A stretch of 64,000 nucleotides of DNA from Undaria pinnatifida (GCA_012845835.1 JABAKD010000016.1:10413007-10477006); one strand, 5' to 3'; counted from the first letter of the stretch, positions 36,676 to 48,720 are shown. Notes: generated by a model from the letters alone, not told the origin. Program-made: numbers and translations.

Positions 36676-37859
36676 TGTAGACCGAACTTGTCTACTCTCG
36701 TGAATGTTGCCTTCGCCGCTGATTTCCCCAGCTATCGGGCCCAACGCCTCGGGGCCTACTGCTGGACGTGCTTGCAGCAGGAGTTGAAGCCGGGTGAGTG
36801 GTGGTGATGTGTGTCGCGTGGTAGTACCGTGTTGCCGTGTTGCCGTGATGCCCGCAGCAGCAGGTGATTGGACCGCGTCGAAGTTTTTTTGTGAAATTTG
36901 ATACCAGGTACGAGTACCAGGTACGGTATATGTTTTTGCAGGGCCGAATCTTTGTCGCGGAGCTTGCAAAGATAAGTGTCGACACCTCAACTCGCCGAAC
37001 TCACATCTTACGTATTAGAAGTAATTTTGTACCTCTGGTAAAAAACTACCATATGTTTCCAGGTAATAGCTGTACTCGCAACAGCAGCAGCAGAAGCAGA
37101 CAAAGTAGCATCGGTAGTAACAGTAGCAGCGGTAGTAACAGCAGCAGCAGGACAAACCAGACCAGGGCCGGGTCAGCGTCGCTGTAGCGTCGCTGTGCGT
37201 GCGTCTGGTTGATCAGGCCGCTGAACATAGCTACTTGCACGCAGCAAGCAGTAGCTTTTTTTTCGGTTTCGAACAATCTGCATCCCCGACAATCAAAACA
37301 CATCCAACATCGGTGGTACGCACTCCAGCGATCACCACGGTATCATTTGCAGCATGGTCCAAAGGTAGGTCCAATGTGGGCAGACAAACACATTGGACTC
37401 GCTCGGTAAAACCATTTTTCCAAAAAGATGTACCACGCAGCTTGCAAAGTTGTGTTTCAATCATTCAATCGGTCGTACTCACAGCTGACGTTGTTCAATT
37501 TTCGTAAAAAAATGGAAAATATGCCCGTCACGATGTTTTGAAAAATTGAAAAAATAATTGTGATACGAACACAGTGATCATGCCCGTGAATACACACGGT
37601 GCCGCACCTGTCTCGGCGAACTCTCAACGACTATAAGCAACACCAACACGAGAATAATTCGCCGTTTTTGTGTGTGCGTGCACAGGACCCGTCGGGATTG
37701 GTCTTGGCGCCGTGCACGTCGGGTGCGGTGGACAAACGTGGCCGACAAGATGTTGTCTGACACACACAGAGACGCTAGTTCAAGGCACCCTACCCTTGTA
37801 CGAAGTATTATGCGATCCGATATATTTATATTTTTTCGAACTATTTTTATAAATTATAT

Positions 37860-38145
37860 TAGAGTATCACACACAGCTTGCAAATATGAGTTTCGACGAA
37901 ATCTTCGATCTCACAGCTGGAGTGTATTTTCATTTTTTATAATATATTAGCGCGCGATCGGAGTATCACACACAGCTTGCAAAGATGAGTTTCGACGAAA
38001 TCTTCGATCTCACAGCTGGAGTGTATTTTAATTTTTATAATATATTAAAAGAATTAAAATACACTTCATTCAGCTGTGAGATCGAATATTTTGTCGAAAC
38101 TCATCTTTGCAAGCTGTGTGTGATACTCCGATCGCGCGTATTACG
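37860..38145. repeat. Three tail copies of the large repeat, two head-to-tail and one inverted
   Basis: Copies at 37860-37949 and 37950-38047 read AGTATCACACACAGCTTGCA... on the plus strand; 38048-38145 reads the same on the minus strand. The last two form a near-perfect palindrome with arms of about 95 bp, able to form a hairpin. A more diverged copy lies at 23105-23165, and remote relatives at 835-870, 21140-21180, 37440-37510 and 56875-56945. Confidence 0.7.
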
Positions 38146-38267
38146 GGTATATACATGGTATTTCCTACCTACCGTCTGCATGATCACCTCCCAACCTTTG
38201 CCAAACGAAGTATGCCTAACGAAGAAACGTAATCGAGCGCGGGTGCATCAAGCGTTCCTTTCAAAAC

Positions 38268-38612
38268 AATGACGATTTGCAATTCTCCCCTGCGTGCTCA
38301 ATGGTGGTGTCATTGCATGACCACATCACCTCGCTTGTTGTATTTTGCAGTGTGCACCTCTGTCTGATAATTAGGAACCTCAGAGCCCCACATCGGTATG
38401 GTAAACTCATGTCAATCGATAGGCGTAACCATGTAAACACTGACGATTTGCACTTCTTCCCCTCGTGCTCAATGGTGGTGACATTGCATGACCACATCAC
38501 CTCGCTTATTGTGTTTTGCAATGTGTATCTGTCTTATAATAACCGACCTCAGAGCCCCACATCGGCACGGTAAAATCATGGTAACTATATGGTTACACCT
38601 ATCGATTGAAAC
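38268..38612 (+). repeat. 172-bp tandem duplication
   Basis: TGACGATTTGCA...GTGCTCAATGGTGGTG...CATTGCATGACCACATCACC...CTCAGAGCCCCACATCGG occurs twice in a row (starts 38268 and 38442). Confidence 0.8.
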
Positions 38613-38749
38613 GTTCTATCTTGCGATCCATGTACAATAACACACCACGAAGATATAACACATTGTATACCACACCTAAAAATTGTTTTGTGTACCACAC
38701 CTTAAAATCTGCTAGAATAATACTTCGTAAACAATACCAGGCAGGTGAT

Positions 38750-39115
38750 ATAAACTGATGCATTCCTTCTACAACCGCCAGATTTGTCCCCTTAAAGGAG
38801 TTATAGTTTCCGCGGACATGGAGTTGTCCCGCCCGTCCACCCCCCCCCCCGATCCCTCTTGTTCAAACGCCCCACCTGAACTAAAAATATGCCAGGGTAA
38901 GACGCACTACCAGGCAGCTGATATCACCTCATTATCTTCCTAGCTATCCATGCCGTAGCTCCAATTTACCCCCCCCCCCCCTCCCCTGTTTTGTTTCCCC
39001 CGCTTCCGCTTGTTCAAACGCCCCACCTAAACTAAAAATATGCCAGAGTAATTAACACTACCAAGCAGTTGATATCACCTCATTAGACTATATTTCTAGC
39101 CATCCATGCCGTAAC
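38750..39115 (+). repeat. Degenerate direct repeats with C runs
   Basis: CTTGTTCAAACGCCCCACCT and ATATGCCAG...GATATCACCTCATTA recur at 38868 and 39008, each followed by a C run. Part resembles the large repeat (GATRAACTGATGCATTCC at 38752). Confidence 0.55.
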
Positions 39116-39560
39116 TCCAATTCACCCCCCCCCCCCCCCCCCCCCTCTTCCCTCCCCACCACCCGCACCATCGCCTAGACCTAGTACCACGTGTATAGCA
39201 AGTCCCTACATCTATGCGACCTAAAGCTGTTGGAAATCCCCTCACCCCCCCCCCCCCAACTCCCCCCCCCCAACCCCCTTCGAACACCCCGCCCTCTTCT
39301 CACTGGTTGTACAACTTACAGGATACACTTGATAAACTGATGCATTTCCTTCCACAGCTGTCAGATTTTGTCCCCCTCAAAAACGTTTTCAAGCTACAAC
39401 ACTGGACGTAGTTCCAAGGGGAGTCGCCGACCTATATCCTTATTGAGGACACATAGTAATACGCGCGATCGGAGTATCACACACAGCTTGCAAAGATGAA
39501 TTTCGACAATAATTTTTTCGATCTCATTGCTGGAGTGTATTTTTATTTTTATAATATATG
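39115..39560 (+). mobile_element. Large dispersed repeat, second copy
   Basis: Same parts and order as 8155-8757, with part of the middle (the CATCACCCTGTTGACC region) deleted. C runs of up to about 20 at 39126. Confidence 0.6.
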
Positions 39561-40594
39561 AAGAGGCCTTTCTTCCTTGGAAATCCAAGAAAAAAAGGGT
39601 CGCTCTTCGCGCTCGCACGGCATTTATTTACTAGAAGGTGGGAAGAAGAACGTGACAGACGTCAAGTGGCCAAACTCTTGACGGCATGAAGCTACTGCGC
39701 TGGCGGTTCTTGTATTATTACTGTCATGCATGCGTTCTCGTGCCCAACCTGATACACAAAGCTGCAGCAATTGTAGTTGTAGCACAGTATCTTAGCCTTG
39801 GGATCGTTGTCATTCATCGATGCGCCAGCGCAGATTTCTCGCATTAATACAGTTGGTTGTAGAAGAAGTACAGTGGTTCAGCTTTGGAATTATTGTCATT
39901 AAACAATGCGTGTCAGCATAGAAACCTTGCATTAGTTGTTCCTGGTTCATTGTACGACGTACCTTGCATTATTACAGCAGAATATTGTAGCAGTAGTAGT
40001 AGTTCAGCCGTGGGATCAACGACGCCAACCACAACAACAACAACAACAACAACAAAAGCACCTGGTGCCACTAAGTACCCTATATAGTGCGTTTCCTTTC
40101 TCGCACTATGTATTTTTGTGATGCCCTGGTGAGTTTCGTAACTGAAATGGCAGTTTTGTGTACTTGCCCTATATAGTGCGTGTTACGAGTTGATACGAGC
40201 CGGTTACGTACTCTACATAGTGCGTGTCACGAGCCGGTACCAGCCGGTTACGGACCCTATATAGTGCGTTTCCTTTCTCGCACACAGCATTAGTATAGTA
40301 GCAGTAATAGTTAGCCTTGGGATATACGACAACAACAACAACAAAAGCACCCGGTTCCAGGTTTGGAAATACGGATACCTCTGCTATACCTATACGTACC
40401 CTACATAGTGCATGTTACGAGCTGGTACCCGTTTGTTACGTACCCTATATAGTGCGTTTCCTTTGTCGCACTATAGATAGTGCCCTCTGGTACCTCATAG
40501 CAACCCAGCCGTGAATTCTCGTTCCTGAGGATATATCACGAACAAGCGCGACAAACTCAAATCAGTTTTGCACGCGGTGAGAGGTAGATGGATG

Positions 40595-40979
40595 TGTTAT
40601 AAGGCTTAGTTTGGAAAAACTATTGGTTAACCTTTTGCGAGCGGTCAAATGAACAAATACCCCACTACCTGGTAATACCTTAACAAATGGCGTCGTCGAC
40701 AGGCCGTGGGTTTTTGGGTCGTGGGGTTCAAATCCCACATCCAGCATAATAAAACTTTTTCAGGCTATTTCCCATGGCGAACTTGAAAAATAATCTCTTC
40801 GGTACAGTATCCCCAGGAAATGAACCGCTTGGATATTGACAGGTCCGCCCGTATATCCGGCCGACCTGCTATCCCGCCGTTTCAGGGGGGAAGAGTGTTA
40901 TAAGGCTTAGTTTGGGTAAGCTATTGGTTAATCTTTTGCAAGTGGTCAAACGGACCAATACCCCGCTAATACCATAGCA
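40595..40979 (+). mobile_element. TRIM-like mini LTR retroelement, copy 1
   Basis: Two direct repeats of 84-91 bp (40595-40685 and 40896-40979) start TGTTATAAGG and end in CA. Two bases after the first comes TGGCGTCGTCGACAGG, placed as a primer-binding site. Immediately before the second lies a polypurine tract, AGGGGGGAAGAG (40884-40895). The interior is about 210 bp and has no ORF. A matching unoccupied site exists at about 43093, in the repeat copy 42975-43510. The interior also carries a T-arm-like GGGGTTCAAATCCC, so some tRNA-derived sequence is included. Depends on a partner element for reverse transcriptase. Confidence 0.75.
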
Positions 40980-42424
40980 CATGGCAAAAACAGGGGAATC
41001 TGTAGCCGCCCTCGCAGCTGAAGTTGGATCCGGGTTAGTCGTGTGCTCGTGCCAACGTCGATGTACACATGTACCCAAGCACACAACGGACGACACTAAA
41101 TTTTATCAAATATACCCACGCTGTCGCCCAAACCTCTTGGATTTTCTCGCTGGCACCTGGCCACAGCTGCCCCGTTAGATACGGACAGACTTCGTCGCTC
41201 GCTGTCGCTCCGCTCCATTGTCTGCTCCTCATTACAAGAATGGAGGGAATGAGGAGCGTGACCGACGCCTTCAACTGGTCAAACTCCTAACTGAATTAGG
41301 CTACTGCGTTGGCGGATCTTGTACGATTGTCATGCATGCGTTCTCGTGCTTAACCTGATACATCCAGCTGCAATTAATTGTAGTAGTGCAGTAGTTCAGC
41401 CTTGGACTTGGGATCGTTGTCTTTCATTGATGCGCGTTTCGCGCAGAATTTTTGCATTAATACACTTAGCGTAGTAGTAGCAAGGTAGTAGTACTGTTAA
41501 CAATTCTACAGTACTTCAGCTTTGGAATCAATGTACTTTTAATTGATGCACGTCAGGGTAGAAACCCTGCAAATTGTTCCTGGTTCATTGTACTACGTAC
41601 CTTGCATTGATACAGCAGTACCCTGGTGTATAGTAGCAGTAGTAGTTCAGCCTTGGGATCAACGACAAGAACAGCAACAGCAACAAAAGTACGTGGTGCC
41701 AGCTTTGGCCTCTACATACCCTATATAGTGCGTGTTACGAGCTGCAATACCAGCCTATTGCGTACCCTGTATAGTCTAGTCTAGTGCGTTTCCTTTCTCG
41801 TACAATGTATCTTTGTCATGCCCTGGTGAGTTTCGTAGCTGAAAAGGCAAATTTGTACGATACATCGCGGTGTGTCAGGACCCACCACTTCAAACATTGT
41901 CGCCACCACCACCTTCACCTCCGCCACCCACCACCACCACCGCCGCCGCAGGAATATTTACGGAGGACGGGGTGGTGGTGGTGGTGGTAGTGATATCGTA
42001 CGACGATGATGGTGGTACACGACACAGCGCCGCATACAGGGGACGGTAGTGCGTGTTACGAGCTGGTACCAGCCTGTCACGTCCCCTATATAGTGCATTT
42101 CCGGTCTGGCACATAGCAGTATTATAGTCTATAGTAGCAGTGGTAGTTCCGCCTTGGGAACAACAACAACAACAACAGCAACTGCAATCAACAACAACAA
42201 CAACAACAACAGCTAAAACGTCTGGTGCCAGGTTTGGAAATACTAATATCTCTGTTATACCTCTACGTACCCTATATAGTGCGTGTTACGAGCTAGTACC
42301 AGCCTGTTGCGTGCCCTATATAGCGCGTTTCTTTTCTGACACTACGATATGTACTTTTGTGATGCCCTGGTGAATTGTTAATATTAATAGCTGAATGAAG
42401 TAGCAGTTTTGTGAAGCGCCGAAA

Positions 42425-42935
42425 CATTGCACATATATTATAAAAATGAAAATACACTCCAGCTGTGAGATCGAATATTTTGTCGAAGCTCATCTTTGCA
42501 AGCTGTGTGTGATACTCCGATCGCGCGTATTACGGGTTGTGTATCCTCATTAAGGATATAGGTCGGCGACTCCCCTTGCAACTGCAGTGTAGCTATCAGG
42601 GTCAACAGGGTGATGTTAGTCAGTCTGTGCGCGGAAACTATAAAACCCGTTTCTGAGGGGGACAAAATCTGACAGTTGTGGAAGGAAATGCATCCGTTTA
42701 TCAAGTGAATCCTGTAAGTCGAATAACCGGTGAGGGGAGGGCAGAGTTTTGAAGGACGTGGGGGCCTGATTTTGATCAAAAGGGAGCGGGGTTGGAGGGG
42801 GGGGGAAAGGGGGGGGGGGGGGGGGGAGGGGGGGGGGAAGGGTAGGGGGTGGGAGGGGATGGGGAGGGGGGGGGGGGGGGGGGGGGGGGAAGGGGCGGAC
42901 GTGCGGGCAATTTGTGCGTTGAAACTATAAATTTT
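42425..42935 (-). mobile_element. Large dispersed repeat, inverted copy
   Basis: Reverse-complement copy of 8155-8757: the AT-rich tail at 42425, the AGCTTGCAAAGATGAG part near 42490, the GGGGAGTCGCCGACC part near 42570, and the polypyrimidine part as very long G runs (42797-42890). Confidence 0.62.
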
Positions 42936-43922
42936 GTGCGGTTGTTGCGTTTTGGGAACAAAACACACCACATATAAAGTGCCCTCTGGTACGTCGAAGC
43001 AGCATAGCTGTGACCCCTTGCCCCTGAAGGCATACCACTAGCAAGCTAGACGAGCTCAAAACGGTTTCGGACGCGGTCAGAGGTAGGCTGATTGCAAAAA
43101 TAGGGGCCTCTGTAGCCGCCCTCGCTGCCGAAATCGGATCCGGGTTTTACTTCCACTTTCCGCTACTAGGATTATAGTTGCTGCTTGTGCTGCCGTGATT
43201 TACTGATGCTGCTTCGCCGTTTGTCGAGTACTGCCTACTTGTCATTCATTTGTTGTATGCTTGCTGTTCGACAATTTTTGTCCTACGGGTTTGGTGGTGT
43301 GCTCGTGCTAAACGTCTAAACGTCAATGCACACACAATGTACCAGCACACACAACGGAGGAAGCTCAATTTTATTTAATAGTGGCACGCTGTCAGCAAAG
43401 TTTCTATAGTAGGAATTTTCTCCCAGGCACCTGGCCACAGCTGACCGCTAGATACGGAGATAATTCGTCGCATCGCTTTCGCTTCGCTCCATCATTGTCT
43501 TGCTCCTCGTAAAACATATTTGACAGGTATGTTGTTGGGTATTTCGTCAAAACGTCGACAGTCATAATTTGCGATTATTGAGGACAGAAAGCAAAACACG
43601 ACAAAGGAGAAAATATAGCGGCAGTCAAATGCCGGCGCATGTACTGGCATGTTGTTAACATGTATCATATGATACCATGTCCCTGGTAATCGTAAACCTC
43701 AGAGCGTATCAAATGAAATCGAAAATCCGAAAATGCGAGCTTGGCGAGTCTGTCTTCTTTCCGAATTATCGTCGAAAACTGTGCAAAACAATCGTTGCTT
43801 CGGAACTTCACCGATAAATCGATAGGCCTGCGGCAGTAGTAGATGTTTTATGCTGTTTCATACAAGTAGATGCGCTACCCTTTTGCTAATTTCCCGGGAA
43901 ATCCTTTTCAAAATGAAGATTG

Positions 43923-44664
43923 CAAGGGTGTGTTCGGTACGGTACGTACCGAGGCGTACCGGCGATATATACCGCCTGTGTCACCGTAACCGGACACTTC
44001 TGTAAGTTCGGTACGGCGTCATTACCGGTACCGGAAACTTCGGTAAGTTCGGTACGACATCAATACCGGCACCGGAAACTTCGGTGAGTTGGGTACGACA
44101 TCAATACCGATACCGGCGGTGCCGGTACAGACTTTCGTGCCAGTCCCGGACACTTCGGTAAGTTCGGCACGACGTCAATACCGTTACCGCACACTTCGGT
44201 AAGTTCGGTACGAAATCAACACCGGTACCGGATACTTCGGTAAGATCGGTACGACATCAAAACCGGTACCGGACACTTCGGTAAGTTCGGTACGACATCA
44301 ATACCGGTGTCGGAAACTTTGGTAAGTTCGTTACGGTATTAATACCGGCACCGGAAACTTTGATGTGTTCGGTACGACATCAATACCGTTGCCGGAACCC
44401 TCGGTAAGTTCGGTACGACATCAATACCGGTACCGGAAACTTCGGTAAGTTCGGGATGACATCAATACCGGCACCGGCGGTACCGGTACATACTTTCGTA
44501 CCGGTGTCGGACACTTTGATATGTTCGGTACACCTCCAACACCGGTACCGGACACTTCGGTAAGTTCGGTACGGCGTCAATACCGGTACCGGACACTGTG
44601 GTAAGTTCGGTACCACATCCAGACCGGTTCCGAGAACACCGGTACCGTACCGAACACACCCTTG
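43923..44664. mobile_element. 41-bp satellite enclosed by inverted repeats (foldback-like)
   Basis: About 13 units of a 41-bp repeat (core CTTCGGTAAGTTCGGTACGA followed by CATCAATACCGGTACCGG), two of them lengthened to about 74 bp. The array is bounded by inverted ends: CAAGGGTGTGTTCGGTACGG at 43923 and its reverse complement ending at 44664. AAGAT occurs just outside both ends (43916-43920 and 44666-44670), a candidate target-site duplication. No ORF of substance. Confidence 0.7.
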
Positions 44665-45114
44665 AAAGATAATGTCTTTTCACGCTTCACATCATACACC
44701 ACATATACCTCCGCCCCAACAGTAATCGAATTACGCACTTCCAGATTGGCAGAGCAACAAGTACGCGACAGCAGCAGTCGAGAAGCAGCAGTAGCAGTAT
44801 AGCAGCCAAGGGTCTAGCTTGACGGGAGGGCGAAGGCGAGCCCTGCAAGTTCGGACAGCAGCAATCGCATTCGCTTTGATTCAAAAGGATTTCCCACGTG
44901 GTTTTCCGTTTGTTGTTGATTTACGTGATTTTTTAGGACTTTGCACAGTAGACTATACTTTTAGCACCTTTTCTTTCCATGTTCAGCCTACGTGTTTTTT
45001 CCCTCTTTGACATTTCCATGCCATCCCTTTGAAGGTTACAGCAGAAGGCAAATCGTTTCGTTTTAAACTGGGCTTTCTTGCGTCTGTTGTTATAGCAGAC
45101 GTCCAAAAATTAAG

Positions 45115-45275
45115 TATGTACCGGGGACCCGGGTACTCGGCTGCCAGACGTGTACCCGGCTGTTACACGGACACCCGGGTACCCTTCCAAACTACACGCA
45201 AATACCTGGTAGTCCCGGGTACCGGGGTGTTTCTCCCACAAAGTTGGCGGTTACCCGACTAACACGGGTACTCGG
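45115..45275. repeat. Word array, ACCCGGGTAC
   Basis: GACCCGGGTACTCGGC, GACACCCGGGTACCC, GTCCCGGGTACCGGGG, ACACGGGTACTCGGC in 160 bp; palindromic core GTACCCGGGTAC. Confidence 0.5.
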
Positions 45276-45664
45276 CGGAAACCACCATTATTTGCTATCT
45301 ATCACTAATTGACAAATGCGCTACCCTTTTTACGAAGTAGGCTTTTGTGAATTACGCTAATAATATCAACAAGCCAACTTATGTTCGCAAATATGCTAAT
45401 CATGCCTTTATACTCCTTGCTTTGCTTCCAACTTATGCAAAGTGATGTGAGCGCAAACACGACGAGTAAGAATCTAACGTTTGGTACGTATCATACGATG
45501 GTAGGCCTCAATGGGAGGCGCATTGCGGCTTACCATATATATGACTGTGTACCAAATCGACCTAGTTCGCACCTTGGCATTTCTTGCTATTCTGGCCCGG
45601 GGTCTTTTCTCGTGCTCTTGGCCGCGGGGCACGCGGTGGACCAGCGTGCACATCACGGCGCAGT

Positions 45665-46635
45665 CACGGGCCCCGGTCGAGATCCGTGGGGCGTGCTCTG
45701 GGCCCTCAAATCCGCGAACTCTGGCAAGTAACCAAGGGGAGACGTTCCGACTTCACACGAATTGACACCGCCTCGCGGTTCGTGCAAAACCTGTCGTAGA
45801 AACTTCGAGGAAGCCCTGCATACTACTCTCGCACGATGTTGCGGTCAGCAAGCGGCCAAAGTTGACGAGTGCTTCGTATATAGCTGTACTTCAGACTCTT
45901 TTCATATGGATACATCGCGCGCATCTGCCGCATTTGGTGCGCCTCAGCCTGGCAGTCAGTACATCAGCACAACAGGACTGGCCCTGAACCCGGTTCAATT
46001 TTTAATCTCCGAAATGCAGGCATTCGCGCGAGAGTCAAGAGCCAATGTTTGTTTGGTGGAAAATGCTTCGAAACTTGCTTCAAAATGTGCACTTTGCCAC
46101 CTTTTGGGGGAGGGAAATCCACATCTCGCCGTGGCCTGTCGTGGTCGTTTTACTGCAATGCACGGACTGTTTTATTTGGTTTTGAAACATTGGTCACACG
46201 CTGCTCTTGCACTGCCCATTTTCATACTGTGTGCGCTTGCTCGGTGCAGAGGCTCGTTGTGTGCTCGATTATCGGAAAAAATGAGGATTCCTTATATTAG
46301 TTTAGGGACGCACGCCACTCAACCACGAGAGAGGAGTGCCTCTGAGAGGCACGCCGCCCAACCGCGAGAGCGGGATGCCTCTGACCACCGCCAACGTTGC
46401 TGGCGTTGTACACGTAGACTAGGTTTATTACTTCCGGATCGTGATTCATAATACACTAAGCGACCTGCTGTAGCTGGGGTGAGCGTTGCATCTACGGCGA
46501 GCTGTGTGCTGTGCTGCCCCGGCCGAGGTCCGTGAGGCGTGCTCTGGGCCTTCAAAGCCGCGAACTCTGGGGCAAATAATCCAGGGGAGACGTTCGGACT
46601 TGACACGAAATGACACCGCCTCGCAGTTGCCATGC
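45665..46635 (+). mobile_element. Possible element bounded by 130-bp direct repeats
   Basis: The ends 45665-45795 and 46505-46635 match closely: both contain GGCGTGCTCTGGGCC, CCGCGAACTCTGG, GGGGAGACGTTC and GACACCGCCTCGC in the same order. The distance between the repeats is 840 bp. Neither repeat shows clear TG...CA ends, so LTR status is open; a simple local duplication is equally possible. Confidence 0.45.
45762..46451 (+). other. Unassigned ORF (229 codons) between two direct repeats
   Basis: The longest unexplained frame without low complexity. It reads CRRNFEEALHTTLARCCG near the start, has a hydrophobic stretch near residues 130-165 and ends in a twofold repeat of (T/R)HA(T/A)QPRER(S/D)AS. 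It has no recognised domain. It is enclosed by direct repeats of about 130 bp (45665-45795 and 46505-46635), so it may be the interior of a small element rather than a gene. Confidence 0.25.
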
Positions 46636-46639
46636 AAAA

Positions 46640-47350
46640 AACAATAGTTTATATTACGACTGTTCTTTCATCTGCATTGAGTGTTAAAACAAGAATGAAA
46701 AAAAGCGCTTCAGCTCTGCGAGGTTGATCAAACAAAGAGGAATTTGATCAAAAACTGTGATGATTCACTTTTCCCCTTGCGGCATTAAAGGGACACACAG
46801 CACGCACCACTAATCACCTATCGTGCGCCCTTTTTTCATCGGCATAAATAGTGATTATTTGTTTTTGCTTGGCCACATGCAGCTCTCTGTGGACTGTATA
46901 TGCAGAAGCAGCTGTATGATACGAAGCTCGAAAACAAGTTAAAAGGCCACCATACATCATGATCCTTTCACAGTAGCAGCAGTAGGAGTGGTAGTGCTAA
47001 GTAGGAGTAGTAGTAGCAGTAGTAGCAGCAGTAGCAGCAGCAGTATAGTACGTAGAAGTCGTAGAAGTGGTCGTAGTGTAGTAGTACAGTAATATGACTC
47101 TTTTCTGGCCACGAGTGTGTTACCGGCGTGTACCTTTTCGACGTGCGACACCCCCGGGGTTTCACGTCACCCATATACCGAAAGGGAACCTTGTATATGG
47201 CATGAGATACGATGTATGATATACCAGGTACCTGATATGATATATGAGATAGTTTCTCACATTGGACCGATCAGATCTCCAGTTTATCACGTGCATCTTT
47301 GGGGGCAGACATACCCCTGATATACATGATCTGCGCGGTCTAGGTCACGC
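46640..47350. other. End of the repeat block; nothing recognised
   Basis: AGT/AGC trinucleotide-rich stretch at 46970-47045; otherwise no feature. Confidence 0.4.
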
Positions 47351-47829
47351 TTGCTGGGTAGGATATGTATCACACGACTCTCGCGCACATGCTTGCCTGG
47401 TGATAAATGTACTATGCAGCTCGTGCACAACATACAAAATCGGCAAACACAGGATTAAGATGAACCATAAATATATTCTGATCTGTAGGGAATATGTGGA
47501 TGGTTTTGAATGGACGATTGCACCAGCTCAAGCGTCTTGTGCGCACTTACACATGCCAGGTATTGATAAATATGTTTACCATACACGCTACGAGTATATA
47601 GAAGTCTGTGGTTTTTCACTTCGTAAACGAACAGATACACTCTCCAGCTACGTCAAAGTCCATTACAAAAGGCTTGTGCCCCGGTTCCCCAGAGTTCTAT
47701 TTTTTAACACTCTAGTCTGACCGTAGAGTTAGCCTTATTCCTACCTTTGACCCTAACGCTATCACCCACCCTACCCCCGATCCCAATCTCCCCCTCTCCC
47801 CTGTACCCTAGCCCCGGTGATCCAGCAAT

Positions 47830-48325
47830 TACTTTTTTGAAACCCGAATCCTACCACTACACGTAGTCCTACCGTTGACCCTAACCCTCTCACTCACCCT
47901 ACCCTCAACCCCCCCCCGCCCCCATTGTACCCAACGAACTGTCATGCTAAGGTTTAAAACAGATTGAAAACGGAAATCCGGCCACGATTGATGTGCACAG
48001 AACTTAGCCCCCCCTCCCCTTCCACTCCACCCGGCCACGTAACCTAGCCCCAACCTCGACCCGAAACTTATACTTGAAGTACTACACAAAAGAGATGTCA
48101 CCAGGTTTCGAACATTTTTACCCTTCAAACACCAGCCCTGCCCTTGGTCCTAACCTTTCGAATAGCCAAACTCTAACCGTACCGTTTCGCCTAACGCTTA
48201 TCCTCCAAGCATATACACAAGAGATGTCCACGTGTGTCCAACATTTCTTTTCTCGAAACCCTAGCCCGACCCTTGGCCACAACTCTTCCATTTGTCAAAT
48301 CTTAACTCTATCACTACCCCCCCCC
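47830..48325 (+). repeat. About 130-bp degenerate tandem repeat rich in CCTAAC
   Basis: Units at about 47830, 48080 and 48213 share TACACAA(A)AGAGATGTC, CGAAACCCTAGCCC- or GACCCTAACC-type stretches and TCTAACC. A relative is at 23440-23520 at the matching place of copy 1. The CCCTAA content only resembles telomere repeats; units are irregular. Confidence 0.5.
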
Positions 48326-48539
48326 CCCCCCCCTAAAATGGCAAGCAGCAGATGAGTACGCCCGCCCCCCCCTTGAGTTGTACATACAATAATTGGCCTC
48401 TGTTGGCCACGGCGCTGTAAGACATTATGTATATATTGGGGTTGGCGTTGGTCGGCAACGGCGCTGTAAAACGTGCCAGTCACTACGTGGGCTAGACAAC
48501 CAGGGTATCGTTTTTTGTTTTATTGGCGGTCACCATGGT

Positions 48540-48720
48540 TCTTGGAAGGATGCAGTTCACCTTCATGTGACTCGCCGAACACCTCACGGCGCTTCGCGCT
48601 TGGCTAAATAAACGTCTGCCTGGTTGGTGAAAACCCGACGTGCTCCGTCCCGGCATAGTAGGGATGCGAGGGTCTATGGCCATACGACTACCGCCATGCA
48701 AAAATTGAGTACACCCCCGC
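48540..48720 (+). repeat. CTCACGGCG repeat, copy
   Basis: CTCGCCGAACACCTCACGGC, CTGCCTGGTTGGTGAAAACC, GATGCGAGGGTCTATGGCC, followed by a C-rich stretch. Confidence 0.62.

Larger units (their letters stand above)
39640..43510 (+). repeat. Nested tandem repeat block (TATATAGTGCGT / TTCAGCCTTGGGATC)
   Basis: 39640-40400 is repeated at 41245-42260, and 40480-41250 at 42975-43510, giving an A-B-A-B order. Within A, short units CCCTATATAGTGCGT (about ten) and TTCAGCCTTGGGATCAACGA followed by CAACAA tracts recur. A TRIM is inserted in the first B unit (40595). No coding capacity was recognised. Confidence 0.7.

Noticed and set aside
40680-40745. tRNA gene suggested by GGGGTTCAAATCCC
   Set aside because: Only a T-arm-like hairpin; no acceptor, D or anticodon arms fit, and it lies inside the TRIM interior, which is repeated at 63.5 kb in degraded form.
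42438-43033. Pro-rich minus-strand and Gly-rich plus-strand ORFs
   Set aside because: Produced by long G runs inside the inverted copy of the large repeat.
43923-44664. CRISPR-like array
   Set aside because: 41-bp units are contiguous without unique spacers, in a eukaryotic context.
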